Origin: a virus
IMG/VR virus record: IMGVR_UViG_3300000553_000113
Location: 1-38,425 of that record
Length of the DNA: 38,425 nt
Strand: one strand, 5' to 3'
Shown: positions 1 to 6,238 of the stretch, in pieces
Layout: each line of letters starts with the position of its first letter
Position numbering within the stretch: position 1 is the first letter of the stretch
Program-made: the position numbers and the translations under genes
The notes under the pieces: generated by a model
Told to the model about the DNA's origin: nothing
What the model saw: the letters and a program-made list of their open reading frames with translations, nothing else
The model's database searches: none

Positions 1-226
1 ATTTGGATTTTTTTGTTGTTTGCTTGCTGACTGATCTACCATAGATGGTTTTCTCACGGATAGATTCAGGCAATCCCTGAACAAAGATTTTCAGACGAAG
101 TGAATTGTTGGGATCAAGCAAGGCAACAAGATGACTGAACTCCTCACCTATTGCGGCTAGCTTTGTTGCTTCCATGTACGTGTGTCTTTGTAGTTGGTCG
201 TATTGATTATACATCTCGCTTGCCAT
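1..226 (-). CDS. Partial minus-strand hypothetical protein (C-terminus off the left edge)
   Basis: An open frame reads leftward from an ATG at 226-224 to the window edge, 75 codons without a stop. The start reads MASEMYNQYDQLQRH and later parts include FSHLVALLDPNNSLRLKIF and a Lys-rich stretch at the edge. Composition is normal and soluble, mostly helical by eye. It is the only gene I trust on the minus strand. It diverges from the terminase across only 30 bases, so it may be the end of the early or replication arm. I do not recognise the family. No Shine-Dalgarno sequence precedes the ATG. Confidence 0.7.
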   Translation of the reverse strand, partial: MASEMYNQYDQLQRHTYMEATKLAAIGEEFSHLVALLDPNNSLRLKIFVQGLPESIREKTIYGRSVSKQTTKKSK

Positions 227-228
227 GC

Positions 229-244
229 TTATCACAAATGATAA
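229..244. promoter_or_regulatory. Perfect dyad in the divergent gap (operator or hairpin candidate)
   Basis: The 30-base gap between the minus-strand gene and the terminase holds a perfect inverted repeat, TTATCA-CAAA-TGATAA. It sits three bases upstream of the minus-strand ATG and twelve upstream of the terminase ATG. It could be a repressor or activator site controlling both genes, or an RNA hairpin in either leader. No convincing -10/-35 pair fits in the gap. Confidence 0.4.
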
Positions 245-252
245 TGATCTGC

Positions 253-269
253 ACGCATGAATAAAATTA
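253..269 (+). repeat. 17-base direct repeat, copy 1 (copy 2 at 2229-2245)
   Basis: The string ACGCATGAATAAAATTA spans the terminase start codon and recurs exactly at 2229-2245, inside the last codons of the zinc-ribbon gene and in the same reading phase (MNKI). The two copies bracket the terminase gene and could be a duplication or recombination scar. Chance cannot be excluded in AT-rich DNA. Confidence 0.5.
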
Positions 270-2134
270 AAGCTCCTACGAAGATGGTAGAGAATGCCAT
301 CAAGTTTGCAGAGGAGGTGAGAGCTAAAGCAGACTCCGACGAGAACATGGGCATCCTGTACGCCGCAGAACACATCCTAGCAGATGGAGTAGAGAATCCA
401 CCGGACGGAATCACACTCACGGAGAATGCGGCAAAATCAATCGTTCAGCAATTCGTTCAACACTTGCTTGAGAAGGATCACTTTGAAGCGGCGGCAACAA
501 TTCTATGGGGAAGTGATGTTTACGATTGGCGTCCGAAGTCGAGCAGGGACACATGGAGATGTCTTTTTAATTACGACAAGGTTCTTGTTCAGGGAGCAGG
601 TGCTATGGGTAAGTCATTTGGTGCGGCGGCATGGTTCTACCTAGATTGGTACAGAGATCCATTCTACACAAATATCAAGGTGATTTCTTTGACGAGGGAA
701 CACGCAGAGAGAAACATTTTTGCCAGCATCAAGAATTTCCACAGGACTGCTCTAGTCAAACCTCAATGGGATAGAACAGACGAGTTGGTGACGAGCATCC
801 AAGCTAATAGCGACAACAAGCAAGGAATTCACTTGGTTGCAATTCCCAAGGGTGAGTCAGGACATGGAACACTTCGTGGATTCCACCCTACTCCAAGATT
901 TGGTGCGGCTAACAAAAAGTGGGGAAGGTTGTCTCGCACACATGTGATCTTGGATGAGGCAGAAGAAGTTCCTGCCGGCGTATGGGAAGGTATCAACAAC
1001 ATTATTTCCACAACGGATAGCGATGGACACAAGGGACACATTAAAATATTCGGAGCATCAAACCCTAAAGATAGGACGAGTGACTTTGGTCAGAGGTGTG
1101 AACCAATAGATGGATGGGGATCAATTGACTGCGAGGAAGATTTTGAATGGGAGAGCAGGGAAGGATTCCATGTGTTGAGACTAGATGCGGCACAATGTGA
1201 GAATGTGGTAGAGAAGAAAGTGGTCTATGCAGGGTTGCAGACCTACCAAGGATTCATGGGATACATGAGTAGAGGTAGGACAGCAGAAGCTATGACGATG
1301 GCACGAGGTTGGTTTCCAGAGGAGGGACAGGCAATGGGAATCATCACTCCTACAATGATGGACAATGCATTGGGTAATGTGAGGTTCATCGGTCCTGTTG
1401 TGGCACTGGCGGCATTTGACTTGGCATTGGAGGGTAATGATCAGGTGATGTGTTCATATGGAAGATTTGGATTGTCTGATGGGTGGACACCACAATCAGG
1501 TCAGTTCATAGAATTCAAGTCACCAAGAATTGTGCTACAATTAGATTCACAAATTCCATTTCCCAAGAAGGCAACGCTTGAGCAGACACAGGCAATCATC
1601 AAGTTTGCTAGGCAGATGAGAATTTCACCAAATTGGTTATGTGTTGATAGAACAGGTAATGGATCAGGCATTCATGATTCACTCTGCACTTTGTTTGGCA
1701 CAGAGGTGTTGGGAGTCAATTACTCATGGGCGGCAACAGACACGCACATCCTTGGAGATGATTCACAACTGGCAAGTGAACTATATAACGGAGTTGTTAC
1801 AGAACTTCTGTTTGGATTGAGCAAGTATCTTGAGTTTGAGTATTTGAAAATTTCACCATCATTTAGAAATGAGGATCTTATCAGGCAAGCTACTGCAAGA
1901 AGATACAAGCAGAAGGGAAAAGGCATGGTGCGAGTTGAGAGCAAGCAGGATTACTGCAAGAGGACAAGGAGCAAATCACCAGATGCCTTGGATTCTCTTT
2001 CATTGCTTGTGTTCCTGATGCGTCAAAGGGGTGGAGCAAATGCAACGATGACAGAACCTAAAGCACAACCTCATGCAGAGGACAGGTTGAAGAGCATTGT
2101 TGACAACATGGAGTTTGTTGACTTCTCTGAATAG
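257..2134 (+). CDS. terL: Terminase large subunit (packaging ATPase/nuclease)
   Basis: This is the DNA-packaging motor, which cuts concatemers and pumps DNA through the portal. The 625-residue protein has Walker A GAGAMGKS at residues 113-120 and Walker B with the catalytic pair D233/E234 in HVILDEAEE. The C-terminal RNase H-like nuclease shows acidic residues in AAFDLALEG (D388), LCVDRTGNG (D464) and SPDALDS (D576). About 100 residues precede the ATPase core. An in-frame stop at 245-247 makes 257 the first possible ATG. No small terminase subunit is recognised in the window. The gene sits directly ahead of a tRNA and the base-modification genes rather than next to the portal. Confidence 0.95.
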   Translation: MNKIKAPTKMVENAIKFAEEVRAKADSDENMGILYAAEHILADGVENPPDGITLTENAAKSIVQQFVQHLLEKDHFEAAATILWGSDVYDWRPKSSRDTWRCLFNYDKVLVQGAGAMGKSFGAAAWFYLDWYRDPFYTNIKVISLTREHAERNIFASIKNFHRTALVKPQWDRTDELVTSIQANSDNKQGIHLVAIPKGESGHGTLRGFHPTPRFGAANKKWGRLSRTHVILDEAEEVPAGVWEGINNIISTTDSDGHKGHIKIFGASNPKDRTSDFGQRCEPIDGWGSIDCEEDFEWESREGFHVLRLDAAQCENVVEKKVVYAGLQTYQGFMGYMSRGRTAEAMTMARGWFPEEGQAMGIITPTMMDNALGNVRFIGPVVALAAFDLALEGNDQVMCSYGRFGLSDGWTPQSGQFIEFKSPRIVLQLDSQIPFPKKATLEQTQAIIKFARQMRISPNWLCVDRTGNGSGIHDSLCTLFGTEVLGVNYSWAATDTHILGDDSQLASELYNGVVTELLFGLSKYLEFEYLKISPSFRNEDLIRQATARRYKQKGKGMVRVESKQDYCKRTRSKSPDALDSLSLLVFLMRQRGGANATMTEPKAQPHAEDRLKSIVDNMEFVDFSE

Positions 2135-2136
2135 TA

Positions 2137-2253
2137 ATGAACGAGAAACATAAATGTCCATCATGTGGAACTGAATGCAAGCCACATCAGTGCAAAAAGT
2201 GTCAAGAAAATGCGGTTTTAATCTACAAACGCATGAATAAAATTAGACTCTGA
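2137..2253 (+). CDS. 38-residue zinc-ribbon protein
   Basis: A short frame starts two bases after the terminase stop, with an ATG inside TAGTAATG. It encodes MNEKHKCPSCGTECKPHQC and then KKCQEN. The CPSC...C...CKKC pattern is a classic four-cysteine zinc ribbon, and nearly all of the protein is metal site. Such mini-ribbons usually bind nucleic acid or a protein partner; the partner here is unknown, though the terminase is the obvious neighbour. The last codons repeat the DNA found at the terminase start. It may be a real micro-gene or the leftover ribbon of a longer gene. Confidence 0.65.
   Translation: MNEKHKCPSCGTECKPHQCKKCQENAVLIYKRMNKIRL
2229..2245 (+). repeat. 17-base direct repeat, copy 2
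   Basis: Exact copy of the string at 253-269, here overlapping the end of the zinc-ribbon gene just before its TGA. Confidence 0.5.
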
Positions 2254-2287
2254 CCTCATTATAGAATCGTATTTACTCTGTAAAATA

Positions 2288-2296
2288 TGCTATAAT
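2288..2296 (+). promoter_or_regulatory. Extended -10 promoter for the tRNA
   Basis: TGCTATAAT is a perfect extended -10 element (TG-N-TATAAT) 19 bases upstream of the first base of the tRNA. A start near 2303 would give a short tRNA leader. No good -35 box lies 16-18 bases upstream, which is usual for extended -10 promoters. It implies transcription by a host sigma70-type holoenzyme. Confidence 0.65.
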
Positions 2297-2315
2297 GGGT
2301 AAAAAAATTTCATAT

Positions 2316-2389
2316 TACCCTTTGGTGTAATGGTAACACATCTCCCTTTGGAGGAGAGATTCATGGTTCGAGTCCATGAGGGGTAGCCA
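2316..2389 (+). tRNA. tRNA-Gln (anticodon UUG)
   Basis: A full cloverleaf can be drawn. The acceptor stem is 2316-2322 with 2379-2385 (one G-U). The D arm is GTGT/ACAC at 2325-2339. The anticodon stem TCTCC/GGAGA flanks the loop CTTTGGA, with anticodon TTG at 2348-2350. The variable loop has 4 bases, the T arm is CATGG/CCATG with loop TTCGAGT, the discriminator is G2386 and CCA is encoded at 2387-2389. It reads CAA, fitting the very Gln-rich virion proteins of this phage. It follows a strong promoter and precedes a non-coding stretch. Confidence 0.95.
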
Positions 2390-2528
2390 ATTATAGGGAG
2401 TTTAGGAAGTTTAGGGACTTTACAAAGGCTTGACAGATATTGATAAATGAATAGGATTTGTAATCTCGTGGGGATCTTCGGTGAACCACTGCTCTAATTG
2501 ATCTGAAAAGAATCGGTTGGACGCTAAT

Positions 2529-2600
2529 AATCGGGGAGGCATTGAGGGGTTTACAGGGGTTATCCCAGTGAGTAGCGACCTGAACCTCCTCCGATTTTTT
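2529..2600 (+). terminator. Long-loop inverted repeat with T-tract, terminator-like
   Basis: AATCGGGGAGG at 2529-2539 pairs with CCTCCTCCGATT at 2585-2596, with one base unpaired, and the arm runs into six T at 2595-2600. The loop is long (about 45 bases), so it is not a textbook terminator. It would end a transcript from the promoter at 2288 carrying the tRNA and about 200 further bases. Those bases, 2390-2528, hold no plus-strand gene that I can see. Confidence 0.35.
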
Positions 2601-2639
2601 ATACCATTCAGCAATGGTAAATGTCATCTACCACTTTTG

Positions 2640-2812
2640 TGTAGTGATGCACTCTACATAGAGCGAGTGTAGTGATCATGCTACATATATCAAAATTGTG
2701 TAGCAGATCGTAGACATCTGTAAAATGTTGATGATCGCAGACACCTGATTATTCACCGCATTATACCTGATTGGGTATGATTCATGAGTTATAAATCACA
2801 ATTATCACCGCA
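2640..2812. repeat. Repeat-rich non-coding control region (operator or origin candidate)
   Basis: This stretch lies in the 500-base gene-free gap before 2894. It holds two dyads of the form TGTAG-N8/9-CTACA (2640-2658 and 2668-2685) plus a half site at 2699-2703. A direct repeat pair follows, GATCGTAGACATCTG (2706-2720) and GATCGCAGACACCTG (2733-2747). A third pair is TTATTCACCGCA (2749-2760) and TTATCACCGCA (2802-2812). TTATTCACC differs at one base from a DnaA-box consensus. Such stacking of short repeats suggests a protein-binding control site or a replication origin. No function is proven. Confidence 0.45.
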
Positions 2813-2893
2813 AGGGTATATTGTAAATGTTTTAGTAGTTGAACATAAATAATACTTGCCAACTTTATTTCTCCATCTACAAATCAAACATTC

Positions 2894-3079
2894 ATGAATA
2901 CCTCTACATCAATAGACGAAAAAGAAATCGTTTATCAATGTCGACCATTTAACACAATCAGTGGATGGTGGGCATATTACAAAGATGAAATAATTGCACT
3001 CGCAGTAGATCCAAATTTGGAAAGAGCAAGGATTTTATGTAAAGAAAAAGCATTGAAATGGATTAAAGAACAAAAATGA
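2894..3079 (+). CDS. 61-residue hypothetical protein
   Basis: Small charged protein, MNTSTSIDEKEIVYQC...ISGWWAYYKDEIIALAVD, ending in a Lys-rich helix. It is the first gene after the control region, and its stop overlaps the next start as ATGA, so it heads the base-modification operon. It has no membrane segment. The family is not recognised. The Trp-Trp-Ala-Tyr-Tyr patch and the helical C-terminus suggest a small adaptor, but that is only an impression. Confidence 0.7.
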   Translation: MNTSTSIDEKEIVYQCRPFNTISGWWAYYKDEIIALAVDPNLERARILCKEKALKWIKEQK

Positions 3080-3723
3080 AAAAACAAAATATCCACAACA
3101 TTGAGAACATCTCAATAGAAAAACTCATACCATACGCACGCAACAGCAGGACACATAGCGAAGCTCAAGTTGCACAGATAGCCGCAAGCATCCGAGAGTT
3201 TGGTTTTACTAACCCTGTGTTAATAGGAAACGACAACGACATCATTGCAGGTCATGGACGAGTTCTTGCTTCACGCAAACTAGACCTAAAAGAAATCCCT
3301 TGCATCCGGTTGTCACATCTGACAGATACGCAGAAAAAAGCGTATATCATCGCAGATAACCGACTAGCATTGAACGCAGGGTGGGATGACGAGATGCTAA
3401 AATTAGAGTTGCAGGATCTTATGCATCAAGGCGTCAATACAGAGGTATTGGGTTTTAGCGAGGAAGAGATTGCATACATGACGAGTGACGGAAGCGAATC
3501 GGAAACGCTTACATCAGAAGAGACATCACGCACTCCAAAGGACAACGCAGAATCCGTAAAAGAGGCAGATTCAAGACAGATCATCTTTGTTTACTCGCAG
3601 ACAGAATATAACAAGGTGATAGAAGCAATGGAACAATACGCAGAAGCAAATCAACTCGCTAACAATTCAGAAGTGTTGAGTCACTTGATGAACAATGAAG
3701 AACATGAAAATACAGAAATCTAA
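3076..3723 (+). CDS. ParB/Srx-fold protein 1, DNA-modification associated
   Basis: The N-terminal 110 residues are a ParB-type nuclease/CTPase-fold domain. It contains EKLIPYARNSRTHSEAQV, FGFTNPVLI, the GHGR box in DIIAGHGRVLA (where ParB has GERR), and KAYIIADNRLALNAGWD. In phages this form is usually fused to or encoded beside DNA methylases and base-modifying enzymes, not partition ATPases. Here no methylase domain follows. The acidic C-terminal half ends in a region rich in TEYNKVIEAMEQYAEA. It overlaps its paralogue by 29 bases and lies just upstream of the TET/JBP gene. A role in choosing or preparing DNA sites for modification is inference. Confidence 0.85.
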   Translation: MKKQNIHNIENISIEKLIPYARNSRTHSEAQVAQIAASIREFGFTNPVLIGNDNDIIAGHGRVLASRKLDLKEIPCIRLSHLTDTQKKAYIIADNRLALNAGWDDEMLKLELQDLMHQGVNTEVLGFSEEEIAYMTSDGSESETLTSEETSRTPKDNAESVKEADSRQIIFVYSQTEYNKVIEAMEQYAEANQLANNSEVLSHLMNNEEHENTEI

Positions 3724-4306
3724 AACAGCACATCTAGTTCCTTACGCAAGGAATTCACGCACACATAGTGAGAGTCAGGTAGCGCAAATAGCAGGAAGCA
3801 TCAAAGAGTTCGGATTTACAAATCCAGTTCTTATTGATGATTTCAATACGATTATAGCAGGACATGGCAGAGTTCTTGCGGCGCAGATGCTTGGACTTGA
3901 AGAGATCCCGACGATCGTTTTGGAAAACTTGACGGAGACACAACGCAAAGCGTATGTGATAGCCGACAACAAGATTGCTCTTAACGCAGGGTGGGACGAA
4001 GAGATGTTGAAATTGGAACTTCAAGATTTGAGTGAAGCAAAATACGATTTCAAACTTCTTGGCTTTAGCGAAGCAGAATTTGAAATTTATTCCAAGCAAC
4101 CAGACGAACCGGAAGAGACAGACATTCCGACAGAAGATAGCAATATTCGGCAAATCATCGTCAATTATCCGCTAGAAGAATACGCAGAGATTATTGAGAA
4201 GATGTCGAACTACGCAGAAAAATTTGCGCTTTCAAACAACACAGAAGTATTAAATCATCTACTGGAAAGCAACGGATATGAAATCAATCAACGCCAAGAA
4301 GCGTGA
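3695..4306 (+). CDS. ParB/Srx-fold protein 2, tandem paralogue
   Basis: This is a close paralogue of the preceding protein with the same motif order: HLVPYARNSRTHSESQV, FGFTNPVLI, TIIAGHGRVLAA, KAYVIADNKIALNAGWDEEM, LLGFSEAEF. Its C-terminal part also matches (EYAEIIEKMSNYAEKF against EYNKVIEAMEQYAEAN), so whole genes were duplicated. Starts at 3695 or 3704 are both possible; both overlap the upstream gene, as expected for coupled translation. Two ParB-like copies side by side suggest a heterodimer or two site specificities. No ParA-like ATPase is nearby, so chromosome-style partition is unlikely. Confidence 0.85.
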   Translation: MKNMKIQKSKTAHLVPYARNSRTHSESQVAQIAGSIKEFGFTNPVLIDDFNTIIAGHGRVLAAQMLGLEEIPTIVLENLTETQRKAYVIADNKIALNAGWDEEMLKLELQDLSEAKYDFKLLGFSEAEFEIYSKQPDEPEETDIPTEDSNIRQIIVNYPLEEYAEIIEKMSNYAEKFALSNNTEVLNHLLESNGYEINQRQEA

Positions 4307-4547
4307 AATAAACATTAAGGAGTTCCGTCATCGGAGAGCAGAGGAGAAGGATTTCTCCACGCTAATTGATGAGGATACTTGCGTTTACATTGACGGAAAG
4401 TTGGCGATCGTTTATGTGGCGGCAGTCGAAGAGGATATGTCCTCGTTCTACACAGCATTAGAGAGCATCCGGTATGATAAGTCTACACGCACAAGCGGTC
4501 TGGTGACTACGAGCAGAATATTTGGGTACGCTCACGCAATGTCATAA
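4278..4547 (+). CDS. N-terminal fragment of a TET/JBP-family dioxygenase (frameshifted gene)
   Basis: This 89-residue frame ends in STRTSGLVTTSRIFGYA and then reads out of frame to a stop. The SGL...SR.FGY stretch is typical of the segment before the catalytic core in phage TET/JBP dioxygenases. The next frame (-1) continues with RNVIRNAPCRASSLAGD and into the catalytic domain at 4610-5101, so the two frames are one gene. Restoring one base near 4530-4535 (for example GCTCCACGC for GCTCACGC) gives FGYAPRNVIRN and a single 274-residue protein. The start overlaps the upstream ParB gene by 29 bases. Confidence 0.75.
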   Translation: MKSINAKKREINIKEFRHRRAEEKDFSTLIDEDTCVYIDGKLAIVYVAAVEEDMSSFYTALESIRYDKSTRTSGLVTTSRIFGYAHAMS

Positions 4548-4609
4548 GAAATGCGCCTTGCAGAGCATCCTCGCTTGCTGGCGATGCACCGGAGCATCAT
4601 GATGCAATC

Positions 4610-5101
4610 GTGCGTGCCGCCGCAATCGCAGGGAAGTATTACCACAAATACAATCCCGAACTGGCAACACTTCACCAACAACTAACGGACGAAAAGGTTC
4701 TCGGCAACTATAAACTAGGTAAAACGATGTTCACGAGTGGGATTATCAATGACAATAATCCGTTGCTGTACCATTTTGACGCAGGTAACTACAAAGGAGT
4801 TTATTCAGCAATGTTCGGATTCAAGAAAGGCATCGAAGGAGGATTCTTGTCGGTTCCGGAAATTGATCTAGGATTCAAGATAGGAAACAAGTCACTTACA
4901 CTTTTTGACGGACAGGGATTGATTCACGGAGTTACGCCGATCAAGAAAACACATCCAGACGCAAAGAGATATACGATTGTTTATTACTCGCTACAACAAA
5001 TGTGGAATTGCAAAACTCCGGGTACGGAGCTAGAGATATTAAGAGAGAGGCGGACATCTTTAGAAAGAAGGCGTGCAACAGAGGTAAAATCAAAAAAATA
5101 A
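4610..5101 (+). CDS. Catalytic fragment of a TET/JBP-family Fe(II)/2-oxoglutarate dioxygenase
   Basis: Family members oxidise the 5-methyl group of thymine or 5-methylcytosine in DNA to hydroxymethyl. The iron triad is visible: H and D of YHFDAGN (codons 4772-4780) and the distal H of LIHGVTP (4925-4927). The likely 2-oxoglutarate Arg is in KRYTIVYYS (4967-4969). The conserved GGFLSVPE and LTLFDGQ strands lie between. The GTG at 4610 is only the first start codon of this frame; coding-like sequence extends upstream to about 4535, so this is the rear of the gene beginning at 4278. It sits between ParB-like genes and the pyrophosphorylase/kinase pair, the known phage context. No DNA methylase is in the window, so thymine may be the substrate. 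Confidence 0.8.
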   Translation: MRAAAIAGKYYHKYNPELATLHQQLTDEKVLGNYKLGKTMFTSGIINDNNPLLYHFDAGNYKGVYSAMFGFKKGIEGGFLSVPEIDLGFKIGNKSLTLFDGQGLIHGVTPIKKTHPDAKRYTIVYYSLQQMWNCKTPGTELEILRERRTSLERRRATEVKSKK

Positions 5102-5104
5102 ATT

Positions 5105-6238
5105 GTGATCGAAATACAAGAAATTGGTCGGTGGTGTGAAAAAAACAATTTTGGTTTTGAAGATAAAAATCTTGTATATGGATGCGATTTTAGAAAACCA
5201 ATTTTCAGAAGAGAAGTATTCCTAAGATTTTACGAATTTCATTCAAAATACAAATCACATCCTGGAGCAGTTTATATCGCATTTCCTTGGTTATCAACAC
5301 ATTACACAATGTCAGTTGAAGATAAATTATGGTTGGCATTTATCAATGGATGTTCACAAAACATTGTAACATCAACAATCATATACAAACATTTTCCAAG
5401 TCTAAAAAACTTAAATATGTTCAAGTTGGAAAAATGGTGGAATCAAAATCACATGAAATTCAAAGCAGGATCTGGTTGGGATGCAGACAGGAAGTATTTC
5501 AAAATAGGAAATAATGGATTTCCAAACTGCGTTGCGACATACCAAAAAATCGTAAGCAAATGGGGGAGTCAGGAAAATCTATTTAACGAACTTTGCAAAA
5601 CAAACAATCCGCACACGAACTTTGAAAGGACATGGAAGTTCGCAAGAAGTAATTTTATCACATTCGGAAGGTTGTCAACATTTTCATATCTTGAGTTTTT
5701 GAGAATCAATGGAATGAACATTGATTGTAATAGTTTATTTCTTGATGATATAGATGGAAGTAGATCACACAGAAATGGTTTGTGTAAAGTATTGGGAAGA
5801 GATGATTTAGATTGGTGGAAACAAGATCTAAAATACCAACCAAAGACTATAAAGTGGTTAAAAAATGAAGCGGAGTCTTTATTTGATGAAGCCAAAACAA
5901 GAATACCACATCAAGATTTAAGCCTATTCACATTAGAAAGCACGCTTTGCTGTTATAAGTCATGGCATAGACCAAATCGGAGATACCCCAATGTATACAT
6001 GGATATGTTCCACGATCGCATTAAATATGCAGAAAAAGAATGGAATGAACCTTTAGATGATTTCTGGAAAATGCGACGAGATTCACTGCCAATTCATTTG
6101 CGATTGGAAAACAACAAAAAAGATGTTGGAGTTGCTCCGGAAAAACAAAATCACTATCTAAAAACAGGACAAGTAATCATGATGCATAAAGATTGGCCTT
6201 GTTTTTACAACGATTACAACAAAAGCAAAACACTATGA
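5105..6238 (+). CDS. Alpha-glutamyl/putrescinyl-thymine pyrophosphorylase-like (amino-acid:DNA transferase type)
   Basis: A 377-residue protein with features of the aGPT-Pplase group: FLRINGMNID, then SRSHRNGLCKVLGRDDLDWW (about residues 218-237), then LESTLCCYKSW (about 276) and RRYPNVYMDMFHDRI. In this group a helix-hairpin-helix DNA-glycosylase-like fold displaces pyrophosphate from a 5-phosphorylated hydroxymethyl base in DNA and joins an amine or amino acid. It starts with GTG three bases after the dioxygenase, and its stop overlaps the kinase start as ATGA. Dioxygenase, kinase and transferase together supply a complete route to a hypermodified base. The clade assignment rests on motif memory; the chemistry of the adduct cannot be read from sequence. 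Confidence 0.7.
   Translation: MIEIQEIGRWCEKNNFGFEDKNLVYGCDFRKPIFRREVFLRFYEFHSKYKSHPGAVYIAFPWLSTHYTMSVEDKLWLAFINGCSQNIVTSTIIYKHFPSLKNLNMFKLEKWWNQNHMKFKAGSGWDADRKYFKIGNNGFPNCVATYQKIVSKWGSQENLFNELCKTNNPHTNFERTWKFARSNFITFGRLSTFSYLEFLRINGMNIDCNSLFLDDIDGSRSHRNGLCKVLGRDDLDWWKQDLKYQPKTIKWLKNEAESLFDEAKTRIPHQDLSLFTLESTLCCYKSWHRPNRRYPNVYMDMFHDRIKYAEKEWNEPLDDFWKMRRDSLPIHLRLENNKKDVGVAPEKQNHYLKTGQVIMMHKDWPCFYNDYNKSKTL

Noticed and set aside
3076-4306. Plasmid-style partition system
   Set aside because: The ParB-like proteins have the GHGR form linked to DNA modification and there is no ParA-like ATPase or centromere array beside them.
4510-4547. Programmed -1 ribosomal frameshift in the TET/JBP gene
   Set aside because: No in-phase X-XXY-YYZ slippery heptamer is present near the junction; a missing base in GCTCACGC explains it more simply.
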